A program made the position numbers and the translations under genes. A stretch of DNA of 12,194 nt from an uncultured Ruminococcus sp. GTDB taxonomy: Bacteria > Bacillota > Clostridia > Oscillospirales > Acutalibacteraceae. The stretch lies in NCBI GenBank assembly GCA_902783065.1, contig CACZPV010000154.1, positions 1 through 12,194 of the forward strand, in the 5' to 3' direction. Under the pieces are notes generated by a model. That model was not told where the DNA came from and ran no database searches. It saw nothing but the letters and a program-made list of their open reading frames with translations. Of this stretch, positions 1-6,426 are shown one piece after another (position 1 is the first letter of the stretch; the number at the start of each line of letters is the position of its first letter).

Positions 1-11
1 TGTTCTTTATA

Positions 12-1160
12 TCAGCATAATTTTTCTGTCAGTTCTTCAAGCCTGATCGTATTAAAACAACTGATCATATCCCGATCCGGTGTCCATTCTCTGATTAATT
101 GATCGGCCTGATGCTTGATACTTTTTTTATGATTGTAAACTTTTCCAAGTCCGACTTTTTCAAACATTTTTGCTGTAATTAACTGTTCCCCCTGCTGCGG
201 ACACAGCAGACAAGGTACTCCTGATGCAGCGGCTTCACAGATACTATTCATTCCGCCTGCTGTTATAAACAAAACAGCACTTTCAAGCACCTTACGCTGA
301 TTGACATAAGATTTAACTGTAATATTCTGAGGAATACTTCTTTGAACAAGTTTATTATATTGCTTTCCGCAGGAAATAAGTACAGAATATTCTGTATCGT
401 CAAATTCGCTGAAAATCTGTTCCCAGAAACGGTCACTTCCGTTAAAAACAGTGCCAAGAGAAACATAAACGAGAGGCTGATTATAAATATTATCTGTACT
501 TTTAGTGTTTGTATTTCTCAGTAAAGCTGATGGACCGAGAAAAAAGCAATCATCACCGAATTTTTTGCCATCCGGGTGCATCAGGCGGGGAAAGGTATAA
601 ATATTGAAGTTTTCATCATTCATAAGGATACCTAAAATATCCATATGATGAATATTATACTTTGTTCTGATGTTTTTGCGGGATTTCAGTATCTGTGGCA
701 GATATCGTATTTCCTTTATGCTGCTTCCTGAAAATTGCAAAGTATACATCCAGAATGATTTTCCGAAAACATTGCGTACAGTAATAAGTGTATTAACTGA
801 TACAGCTCTGATTCCGACTGTTTGTGCTGAAGCTCTGCCCCAGAATGCAAGTGTATCATGCAGTATGAGAACAGGTGACAGTTTCTTTGCTTCTTCAATA
901 AGCCTGTCAAGACTGTTTTCAGTAAACCGGAGAATCAAAGCAGTCAGTTCCGGAATATGGCTGCCTACCTGTGTATCCAGAACTATATCAACAAAATTAT
1001 ATTCCCGGAATTCAGCGCCGCAATTTTCGGCAGCATCCTGAAATTCTTTTGAAGAATAAAAGATTACATGATATCCTTTTTTTACAAGTGAATGAATAAT
1101 AGGCATTGCAGGATTAATATGTCCAAAAGCCGGAGTACTGTAAAAAATAATATTTTTCAT
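12..1160 (-). CDS. UDP-glycosyltransferase, macrolide/YjiC-like (GT1)
   Basis: This 382-residue protein has the two-lobed GT-B layout of the bacterial MGT/YjiC family, which moves sugar from a UDP-sugar to a small lipophilic acceptor in the cytoplasm. The N-terminal segment STPAFGHINP (8-17) carries the catalytic-type His14. The C-terminal donor lobe starts near LVYVSLGT (about 230-237), and the donor-site block is ITAGGMNS (299-306), then PQQGEQ (321-326). The usual family motif is THGGMNS, so the His that contacts the UDP phosphates is Ala301 here. ATG at 1160 was chosen over an upstream TTG at 1190 because AAAAGG (1172-1177) lies 11 nt before it and the family begins with MKNIIF-like strands. 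The gene is complete, stopping with TGA at 12-14. A terminator hairpin sits just upstream (1189-1222). The acceptor cannot be read from sequence. Family assignment is firm; activity is less certain because of the Ala. Confidence 0.9.
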   Translation of the reverse strand: MKNIIFYSTPAFGHINPAMPIIHSLVKKGYHVIFYSSKEFQDAAENCGAEFREYNFVDIVLDTQVGSHIPELTALILRFTENSLDRLIEEAKKLSPVLILHDTLAFWGRASAQTVGIRAVSVNTLITVRNVFGKSFWMYTLQFSGSSIKEIRYLPQILKSRKNIRTKYNIHHMDILGILMNDENFNIYTFPRLMHPDGKKFGDDCFFLGPSALLRNTNTKSTDNIYNQPLVYVSLGTVFNGSDRFWEQIFSEFDDTEYSVLISCGKQYNKLVQRSIPQNITVKSYVNQRKVLESAVLFITAGGMNSICEAAASGVPCLLCPQQGEQLITAKMFEKVGLGKVYNHKKSIKHQADQLIREWTPDRDMISCFNTIRLEELTEKLC

Positions 1161-1177
1161 ATTTTTTATTACCTTTT

Positions 1178-1222
1178 GAAAGAAAAACAAGGTCAGTGAA
1201 TTTTTTGCGATTCACTGACCTT
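1178..1222 (-). terminator. Intrinsic terminator after the ftsE-ftsX-M23 operon
   Basis: A perfect 12-bp inverted repeat (1189-1200 with 1211-1222, 10-nt loop) is followed on the minus strand by TTGTTTTTCTTTC. It lies about 170 nt past the stop of the M23 peptidase gene, and its U-tract runs almost into the ribosome site (1172-1177) of the glycosyltransferase gene. It can therefore end the cell-wall operon and also act as a barrier or attenuator for the glycosyltransferase. Confidence 0.85.
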
Positions 1223-1389
1223 TGCGTTTTTGACAGAAGTACCGTCAAAGCATAATTTCATTAAGCAAAAACAAGAAAATGAATTATTTTGCATCCTGCC
1301 CTAACCGGATTGTTCTGTCAAAGAGGTTGACCGTATTCGGTGAGATAAGTTTACGGCTATCGGCAGAATTAAAAAGAGAACGCAAAATA
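1223..1389. other. Intergenic 3' region between M23 gene and glycosyltransferase terminator
   Basis: No gene is supported in this stretch. It holds a small inverted repeat, TTTGAC/GTCAAA (1229-1234 with 1244-1249, 9-nt loop), next to the terminator, and a 5-bp hairpin at 1317-1331. No convincing minus-strand promoter for the glycosyltransferase could be picked: a TTGACA at about 1314-1319 has no matching -10 box. It probably serves as the 3' untranslated end of the peptidase transcript. Confidence 0.4.
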
Positions 1390-2760
1390 TCAGTATTCGA
1401 TAAGAGGATCGTAACGTACACCGTCCTGCTGCATTTCAAAATGGAGATGAGGACCTGTGGAATAACCGGTAGAACCTACATAACCTATCAGCTGGCCTGC
1501 TGTTACTTCCTGACCAGGTTCAGCGACTACCTCGCAAAGATGACCATATATAGATACTTTTCCGCCGCCGTGATCTATCATAACATAATTACCGTATCCT
1601 CCGCCGCAGCCGCAGCTTGAGGATTTGCCGTAATCGTGAGTACAGGTCGTGTTTGTCTGAATTACGGTACCGTTCCAGCAGGCAACTACAGCAGCACCGT
1701 AGACACTTCCGTCAGCAATATCCAATGCACCATGGTTTTCAGCGCCTCTCCATTCTTCAAAGGTGGAAGTAAGATTGGTATGACCGGGGCATGGCCATAC
1801 ATAGCTGCCATTAGATTCGACCAGAATTTCCTCCGTATTGTTTTCGCCGCCGGAGGACGAATTATTTTGGTTTGTACTCGTATTATTTTTTGCTGATGCC
1901 GAATTATTCGTTGTATTATTGCCTGAGTTTGCCCTTGCCTTGGCAGCGGCCTGTGCCTGAAGTTCCCGCTGTTTTGCCAGTTGTTCCTGTTGAATTCTTT
2001 TGGCTTTCAGTTCGGCAGCTTTTTCAGCATTATATTTGGCAAGTGCATTTTCAAGTTCTCTTTGTTTGTTTTGATTTTCTTTGATTTCTTCTTGTTTGGT
2101 ATTTTTAGTTTTTTTCAATTCTTCAATAAGCTTCTGGTTATCCGCAGAAAGAGTATTGACTTTTTTCTTGTTATCTTCAAGCTGTTTTTTCTCGTTTTCA
2201 ACCTTTTGCTTGTCATCTTTCAATTTCTGCTGGTCATCACTTATAACGGACATTTCTGCCTGTAGTCCCTGAATGAGCTTATTGTCATATTCAGAAATGC
2301 TCTGTACCAATTCCATTTTATCGATACAGTCACTGAAATCCTTTACCTGCAGAATAATCTCCAAAGAAGAAATATCTCCGGCTGTATAGATAGAGCGGAG
2401 TCTTTTCCTAAGGATATCAAGTCTGTCCTGAATCTGGTCTAATTTAGCATCAATAAGAACCTGTTTTTCATCAATCTGAACGTTAAGTTCTTTTATTTTA
2501 GTATTGCTTTGCTGTATTTTCTTCGAAAGATCGGATATTTGTTTTTGTAGTTTCTGGCTGTATTCTTCCTTTTCCTTAATCGTCATATTTGTTTGTACAA
2601 GTTCATTTTGTTTTTGTCTGTTTTCCTGTTCCAGCTGGCTGTGCTGAGCCTGATTCTGTTCCGTATCAAAAGCGAGTGCATTTGGCATTACCATCATGGC
2701 AGCAGCCAGAAGAGCAGTAAAAATACAAAGACATTTTTTCAATCTTAGTTTACCAGCCAA
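1390..2760 (-). CDS. Secreted coiled-coil M23 peptidase, likely FtsEX-controlled hydrolase
   Basis: This 456-residue exported peptidoglycan endopeptidase has a signal peptide (1-30, KLRLKKCLC then a hydrophobic stretch, cleavage near ALA-F). A long Gln/Lys/Glu coiled coil (about 35-275) follows, then an Asn/Ser/Thr-rich linker (278-310) and a C-terminal LytM/M23 domain (about 318-456). The metal site looks intact: His343 and Asp347 (HGALD) with His440 (HLHFE), and catalytic His407 and His438. A Cys-rich insert holds Cys373, Cys383 and Cys385. In EnvC and CwlO-type partners the coiled coil binds the extracellular part of FtsX, which relieves autoinhibition when FtsE hydrolyses ATP. The gene directly follows ftsX and overlaps it by 11 bp, so the same role is inferred here. 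The TTG start is supported by AAGGAGG 8 nt upstream and by the signal peptide directly after it. Confidence 0.93.
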   Translation of the reverse strand: MAGKLRLKKCLCIFTALLAAAMMVMPNALAFDTEQNQAQHSQLEQENRQKQNELVQTNMTIKEKEEYSQKLQKQISDLSKKIQQSNTKIKELNVQIDEKQVLIDAKLDQIQDRLDILRKRLRSIYTAGDISSLEIILQVKDFSDCIDKMELVQSISEYDNKLIQGLQAEMSVISDDQQKLKDDKQKVENEKKQLEDNKKKVNTLSADNQKLIEELKKTKNTKQEEIKENQNKQRELENALAKYNAEKAAELKAKRIQQEQLAKQRELQAQAAAKARANSGNNTTNNSASAKNNTSTNQNNSSSGGENNTEEILVESNGSYVWPCPGHTNLTSTFEEWRGAENHGALDIADGSVYGAAVVACWNGTVIQTNTTCTHDYGKSSSCGCGGGYGNYVMIDHGGGKVSIYGHLCEVVAEPGQEVTAGQLIGYVGSTGYSTGPHLHFEMQQDGVRYDPLIEY

Positions 2761-3661
2761 GGATCTCTCCTCCTTCTTTTTTCAGATACTTTGTAATTGA
2801 AATAAAACCTCCCAATGCACCGATCAGTATACCTGCTCCCGAAAAGCCAAGCAGAATGTTCCCCCATATATCCGAGAGTGGAATAGTAGAAGTTCCGATC
2901 AATGCGATCATTTTGCTGGCATTATCTCTGATAGGGTTATAAATAGCAATCAAAGCAACCGAAGATATCAGACCTGCAATCAGACCTATTGCCATAGCTT
3001 CAATTATAAAGGGAATCCGCACAAAAGTATTCGTAGCACCTACAGATTTCATAATACTGATTTCAAAACGGCGTGAGTACATAGTCATTTTGATTGTATT
3101 GGAAATGATAAACAGGGTTACAACACCGAGTATTATAACAATCCAGAATCCGACAATAGACACGAAGTAATTAAGTTTTGTCAGAGTTCGTGCTATATCT
3201 CCACGGTCGCTGACAGACATAACCCCATCAATTCTCTTAATCTCGCTAATGGTATGTTTGTAATCAGAAAGATCCTTCAGTCTTACTTTATATACATTAC
3301 CGAGAGGGTTTTCATCACCCTGCATACTGTCATACAGATTACCAAGTTTCGTTTTATATTCTTTAATAGCATCGTCTTTGGAATAATACTCACAGTCATC
3401 TACATTGTCTATTTTTTTAATCTCTGTACCCAGCTTAATAGCATCTATATCTGACATTTCATAGTCAAGGAATACATTGACTTGGTTATCATCACCAATG
3501 CCGGAGATCAGGCTAGTAACATTTACCGAAATCAGTATTGCTGCACCTGTGATTATAAGACAGGAAACCAGAACGACAATAGAAGCAAGCGACATCATAC
3601 GGTTATTCCAGATGTTTTTCAGGCCTTCTTTAACAAGATAGCTGCTGCTGTGAAATTTCAT
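2750..3661 (-). CDS. ftsX: Cell-division ABC transporter permease FtsX
   Basis: This 303-residue membrane protein has the FtsX layout: a short cytoplasmic N-terminus (SSYLVKEGLKNIWNNRMMSLAS), TM1 at about 24-47, an extracellular domain at about 48-165, then three C-terminal membrane helices (about 166-190, 215-243, 268-290). The conserved cytoplasmic segment after TM2 (SNTIKMTMYSRRFEIS, then MKSVGAT) couples to FtsE. FtsX does not transport a substrate. It passes ATP-driven shape changes in FtsE to a peptidoglycan hydrolase outside the cell, here probably the M23 protein encoded next. ATG at 3661 was preferred over ATG at 3670: AAGAGG sits 9 nt before the former but abuts the latter, and the family begins at this point. 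It starts 1 nt after the ftsE stop codon, so translation is probably coupled. Confidence 0.95.
   Translation of the reverse strand: MKFHSSSYLVKEGLKNIWNNRMMSLASIVVLVSCLIITGAAILISVNVTSLISGIGDDNQVNVFLDYEMSDIDAIKLGTEIKKIDNVDDCEYYSKDDAIKEYKTKLGNLYDSMQGDENPLGNVYKVRLKDLSDYKHTISEIKRIDGVMSVSDRGDIARTLTKLNYFVSIVGFWIVIILGVVTLFIISNTIKMTMYSRRFEISIMKSVGATNTFVRIPFIIEAMAIGLIAGLISSVALIAIYNPIRDNASKMIALIGTSTIPLSDIWGNILLGFSGAGILIGALGGFISITKYLKKEGGEILGW
2758..2775 (-). promoter_or_regulatory. Strong ribosome site fixing a TTG start inside ftsX
   Basis: On the minus strand AAGGAGG (2769-2775) lies 8 nt before TTG at 2758-2760. Both lie within the last codons of ftsX. No ATG occurs in this frame before the signal peptide, so the TTG is the best start, and the strong site fits independent translation within a coupled operon. 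Confidence 0.8.
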
Positions 3662-3662
3662 G

Positions 3663-4457
3663 TTATTCATCCTCTTCTTTCCGATGATCTGAAACGGTTG
3701 TTTCTTCCGCTTGGCCGGTATTCTGAGAATCCACTGCAGCGAGAATATCCGTATATTCAGATTCACTGTTTTCGGTGGTATCAAATTCAGCCGGAATGAT
3801 TTTATCTTCTATGATTTCTCCTCCGTTTATGGTGATAACTCTCCCGCCGAAAGCCCGGACAAGATCATGTTCATGTGTAACGATGATCACCGTTGTACCT
3901 TTTTTATTGATATCGACCAGCCGCTTCATAATTTCGAAAGACATCTTGGGATCGATATTACCGGTAGGCTCGTCTGCGATAATCATTTCGGGATTATTAA
4001 CGAGCGCTCTTGCTAAACTTACACGCTGCTGTTCACCACCGGAAAGCTCACTCGGACGGCATCTTTCTTTTCCCTCAAGACCGACTACAGCAATAACATA
4101 TTTTACACGTTTTTTAATAGATTTTTCGGGTGCGCCTATTGCTCTCATTGCGAATGCAATATTATCATATACATTCATTTTTTCGATAAGTCGAAAATCC
4201 TGGAAAACGATTCCCATTGTACGGCGCAGATATGGAACCTTACGATTTTTTATTTTCATAAGGTCATATCCGTTTACGGTTACCTTTCCGAAAGTAGCCT
4301 TTTCCTCATGGATCAATAATTTCAGAAATGTACTTTTTCCGGCACCGGATGAACCTACTATAAATACGAATTCGCCCTGTTCAATATCAAGGCTGACATT
4401 TTTCAATGCTTCTGTACCGTTGGAGTATACTTTTGAAACATTTTTCAAATGAATCAT
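3663..4457 (-). CDS. ftsE: Cell-division ATP-binding protein FtsE
   Basis: This 264-residue ABC ATPase is the cytoplasmic motor of the FtsEX complex. All nucleotide-site motifs are visible: Walker A GSSGAGKST (35-43), Q-loop Gln86 (VFQDF), signature LSGGE (138-142), Walker B with Asp162-Glu163 (IIADEPTGN) and H-loop His195 (VTHEHD). The N-terminal MIHLKNVSKVYSNGTEALKN is typical of FtsE. The protein is longer than the usual 220-230 residues because of an acidic tail of about 35 residues rich in Ser, Glu, Thr and Asp. The ATG at 4457 is favoured because it matches the family start and has GAAAGG upstream; an in-frame ATG at 4481 has no good ribosome site. It is the first gene of the ftsE-ftsX-peptidase operon, downstream of a long structured leader. 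Confidence 0.95.
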   Translation of the reverse strand: MIHLKNVSKVYSNGTEALKNVSLDIEQGEFVFIVGSSGAGKSTFLKLLIHEEKATFGKVTVNGYDLMKIKNRKVPYLRRTMGIVFQDFRLIEKMNVYDNIAFAMRAIGAPEKSIKKRVKYVIAVVGLEGKERCRPSELSGGEQQRVSLARALVNNPEMIIADEPTGNIDPKMSFEIMKRLVDINKKGTTVIIVTHEHDLVRAFGGRVITINGGEIIEDKIIPAEFDTTENSESEYTDILAAVDSQNTGQAEETTVSDHRKEEDE

Positions 4458-4520
4458 AAAATTAATACATCCTTTCTTCATCCCGCATTGTTCCGACGAG
4501 ATATTTCAAGATATATGAAC

Positions 4521-4561
4521 GTGTATCCACGAATGATTACTCAGTATTTCGACAGATACAC
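4521..4561 (-). other. Inverted repeat in the ftsE leader
   Basis: GTGTATC (4521-4527) and GATACAC (4555-4561) form a perfect 7-bp stem with a 27-nt loop. It lies between the tandem repeat and the ftsE start and would be part of the 5' untranslated RNA. No function can be assigned. Confidence 0.35.
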
Positions 4562-4580
4562 AATTATTTTTCTATTCAAA

Positions 4581-4622
4581 CTTTCTGCTTAAAAAACAAG
4601 CCTTTCTGCTTAAAAAACAAGC
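4581..4622. repeat. Perfect 21-bp tandem duplication in the ftsE leader
   Basis: The 21-bp unit at 4581-4601 is repeated exactly at 4602-4622. Each unit contains TTCTGCTT and a run of six A, which reads as U6 in the ftsE leader RNA. The second copy joins sequence at 4619-4626 to form an 8-bp hairpin, so the duplication changes the folding options of the leader. Confidence 0.9.
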
Positions 4623-4640
4623 AGAAGCACATTGGCTTCT
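4604..4640 (-). promoter_or_regulatory. Candidate attenuator hairpins in the ftsE leader
   Basis: Reading the minus-strand RNA, AGAAGC (4635-4640) can pair with GCTTCT (4623-4628), and GCTTG plus six U follow, as in an intrinsic terminator. An alternative 8-bp stem pairs 4619-4626 with 4604-4611 around the loop GUUUUUU. The two stems share bases 4623-4626 and exclude each other, the usual logic of transcription attenuation. The first stem is only 6 bp, so termination would be weak. Regulation is inferred, not shown. Confidence 0.45.
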
Positions 4641-4668
4641 TATTACGCACTTATTTATTGTACTTTAT

Positions 4669-4697
4669 ATTATATAATATATATTTCCATTCGTCAA
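4669..4697 (-). promoter_or_regulatory. Sigma-A promoter of the ftsE operon
   Basis: On the minus strand a -35 box TTGACG (4692-4697) and a perfect -10 box TATAAT (4669-4674) are exactly 17 nt apart. Transcription should begin near 4662, giving a leader of about 200 nt before ftsE. Confidence 0.8.
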
Positions 4698-4854
4698 ATA
4701 AAAACGTGATTTTCGGCAATTTGACAATTTTAACTGTGTAGGTGGTATTTTCTTATATGCGGGCATGCGCAGCCGTCCATGCAATCTGTCCATTCCAAGT
4801 GAAAAGGGACAGTGGTGGGAGAAATAAGCGTACCTTTCGGATGGCTTCAAGCAG
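4698..4854. other. Intergenic stretch upstream of the ftsE promoter
   Basis: No gene is supported in these 157 bases. A 73-codon minus-strand reading frame across 4665-4886 runs through both the terminator and the promoter boxes and has no family resemblance. One short inverted repeat, CTGTCC (4786-4791) with GGACAG (4807-4812), is present. Nothing else can be named. Confidence 0.4.
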
Positions 4855-4889
4855 AAAAAATGTGTGATCTGAATATTACAGATCACACA
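4855..4889 (-). terminator. Intrinsic terminator of the PucR/CdaR-like gene
   Basis: A perfect 11-bp stem (4861-4871 with 4879-4889, loop AATATTA) is followed on the minus strand by six T (4855-4860). It begins 10 nt past the regulator's stop codon, the standard position for a Rho-independent terminator. Confidence 0.92.
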
Positions 4890-4898
4890 AGTACATCA

Positions 4899-5984
4899 TC
4901 AGTATTTAATAGGATTGGACGACAGATACTTTTTAACCATCAGGGCAACTTTGAATATAATTGCATCTTCAAACTCTCTCAGATCAAGACCTGTCAGTTT
5001 TTTGATTTTTTCAAGTCTGTATACCAATGTATTTCTGTGTACAAACAGCTTTCTGGAAGTTTCAGAAACATTCAGATTGTTTTCAAAGAAACGTTGAATG
5101 GTAAAGAGAGTTTCCTGATCCAGTGATTCGATCGATCCTCTTTTGAATACTTCTTTCAGGAACATATCACAGAGGGTAGTTGGCAGCTGATAGATCAGTC
5201 TTGCAATGCCAAGCTTATCATAGCTTACGATTGCACGTTCAGTATCGAATACTTTACCGACTTCCAGTGCAACCTGAGCTTCTTTAAAGGATCTTGCCAG
5301 ATCCTTTATTCCGGTAACGGGAGTACCGATACCGATTACACCGTGAGTATAGAACTCACCCGAAAGCGTGTCAACAATCGAACTTGCAAGCTTTTCAAGA
5401 TCCTTTGATTCAATATCCTGTTTAATTTCTTTAACAAGTGCAATATCGGTTTCGTTTATATTAATGACAAAATCCTTGGACTTATCCGGGAAGAGATTCT
5501 GGATAACATCATACGCTGAAATGTCCGTTTTTGCTGAAATCTTGATAAGCATACAAACTCTTGTTACATCGGAATTGAACTTCAGCTCTCTTGATTTCAG
5601 ATAAATGTCACCGGGGAGGATATTATCGAGGATTACATTTTTGATAAAATTACCCCTGTCATACTTTTCGTCATAGTACTGCTTGATGCTGCCAAGAGAA
5701 ATAGACAGAATAGCCGCATATTTCTGAGCAGCATAATCGTTGCCGGCAACAAAAACAGCATACTCGCTTCTTGGGTTACTGCCGAAAGATTTGTATGTAT
5801 AGCCGTTGAGCACAAACGGAGCAGCCGAAGTAAGCATTTCGGAAGTAATATGTTCGTTAACCTCTCCTATCTTACCAAGCTCGCTGCAGGCAATGACAAC
5901 TGAAGTTTCATCTATTACTCCGATTGTTCTGTCGATAGCATCTTTCATCTGATGAATAACTCCCTGAAACAATCTGTTAGACAT
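4899..5984 (-). CDS. PucR/CdaR-family transcriptional regulator
   Basis: This 361-residue cytoplasmic protein ends in the PucR-type helix-turn-helix: NVSETSRKLFVHRNTLVYRL (305-324) followed by EKIKKLTGLDLREFEDAI. The N-terminal 100 residues (LFQGVIHQMKDAIDRTIGVID, then SVVIACSELGKIGEVNE) resemble the sugar-diacid recognition domain of CdaR, and the middle (about 135-255) fits the degenerate GGDEF-like linker of these regulators. Ligand and targets are unknown: neighbours are a cell-division operon and GTPase genes, not sugar-acid or purine catabolism, so a gene symbol would be unsafe. ATG at 5984 was chosen over GTG at 5999 because GAGGGA precedes it at good distance. The gene is monocistronic, with its own terminator and a candidate promoter at 6091-6119. 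Repeated motifs in the divergent spacer could be its binding sites. Confidence 0.88.
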   Translation of the reverse strand: MSNRLFQGVIHQMKDAIDRTIGVIDETSVVIACSELGKIGEVNEHITSEMLTSAAPFVLNGYTYKSFGSNPRSEYAVFVAGNDYAAQKYAAILSISLGSIKQYYDEKYDRGNFIKNVILDNILPGDIYLKSRELKFNSDVTRVCMLIKISAKTDISAYDVIQNLFPDKSKDFVININETDIALVKEIKQDIESKDLEKLASSIVDTLSGEFYTHGVIGIGTPVTGIKDLARSFKEAQVALEVGKVFDTERAIVSYDKLGIARLIYQLPTTLCDMFLKEVFKRGSIESLDQETLFTIQRFFENNLNVSETSRKLFVHRNTLVYRLEKIKKLTGLDLREFEDAIIFKVALMVKKYLSSNPIKY

Positions 5985-6090
5985 ATTTTGTTCCCTCACT
6001 TTATAATATTTATCATTTGGTTTTTCCGGATATCAATATAATACTGTTACAAATTGTGCAAAATGCCACGGTATTAAATCATCTATATAC

Positions 6091-6119
6091 ATTTTACACA
6101 AATTTATTTGAAATTGCAA
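6091..6119 (-). promoter_or_regulatory. Candidate promoter of the PucR/CdaR-like gene
   Basis: On the minus strand TTGCAA (6114-6119) and TAAAAT (6091-6096) are separated by 17 nt. Initiation would fall near 6084, about 100 nt before the ATG at 5984. Both boxes differ from consensus by one or two bases, so the call is moderate. Confidence 0.55.
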
Positions 6120-6164
6120 CTGTTTTATCGAAAATTTCTTATTTTTTATACAAAAAATTATGGA

Positions 6165-6188
6165 AGTTTACGAAATCAGTTTACGAAA
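6165..6188. repeat. Two direct copies of AGTTTACGAAA, 13-bp period
   Basis: AGTTTACGAAA occurs at 6165-6175 and again at 6178-6188. The pair lies in the spacer between the regulator and the GTPase gene, upstream of both candidate promoters. A related TTTTATCGAAAA occurs at about 6123-6134. Such spaced repeats often mark binding of a regulator; which one is unknown. Confidence 0.6.
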
Positions 6189-6257
6189 CTATAAGTTAGA
6201 ATATTTCCAGACACCGGAATAACAGATGATTACTGTCAAATGATGTTAAAGTGATAT

Positions 6258-6309
6258 AAATTCACTGAAATCTGAGCAAGTCTCAGTAAATATCTGAATC
6301 CGTGAATTT
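6258..6309 (+). other. Nested inverted repeats upstream of the first GTPase gene
   Basis: AAATTCAC (6258-6265) pairs with GTGAATTT (6302-6309), enclosing a second stem CTGAG (6272-6276)/CTCAG (6282-6286). The right arm is part of a 17-bp sequence (6292-6308) also found upstream of the LCP genes. It could be an operator region or, if a promoter lies further upstream, a structured leader. Confidence 0.4.
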
Positions 6310-6347
6310 GATATTATGCTATTCAAGTGAATTTTAAAGGTTATTAC

Positions 6348-6376
6348 TTGTATTTTGAGAACGAAAGTTGTATAAT
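6348..6376 (+). promoter_or_regulatory. Promoter of the His-rich GTPase gene
   Basis: TTGTAT (6348-6353) and a perfect TATAAT (6371-6376) are separated by 17 nt, giving a start near 6383 and a leader of about 45 nt. Confidence 0.75.
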
Positions 6377-6383
6377 AATGGTC

Positions 6384-6399
6384 GGATGATAAATGATCC
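6384..6399. promoter_or_regulatory. Dyad at the GTPase transcription start, possible operator
   Basis: GGATGATAAATGATCC is an imperfect palindrome (six of eight pairs match) beginning at the predicted transcription start. A repressor bound here would block initiation. It does not match the classical Bacillus Zur box, so the regulator is unknown. Confidence 0.35.
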
Positions 6400-6426
6400 T
6401 AATTATAGAAAAAAGGAGAAAAAACT

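Noticed and set aside
1279..1620. A 113-codon plus-strand open frame.
   Set aside because: Most of it is antisense to the M23 catalytic domain and its amino-acid composition is not gene-like.
4581..4622. A CRISPR-like repeat.
   Set aside because: There are only two adjacent 21-bp copies with no spacers and no cas genes.
4711..4740. A plus-strand TTGACA as a promoter.
   Set aside because: No acceptable -10 box follows at 16-18 nt and no plus-strand gene lies downstream.
4665..4886. A 73-codon minus-strand open frame in the spacer before ftsE.
   Set aside because: It covers both the regulator's terminator and the ftsE promoter boxes, has no ribosome site and shows no domain, so it is most likely a chance frame.
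6371..6426. A classical Zur or AdcR box before the zinc-type GTPase.
   Set aside because: Neither the TCGTAAT-type nor the TTAAC-type palindrome is present; only the unrelated GGAT dyad was found.
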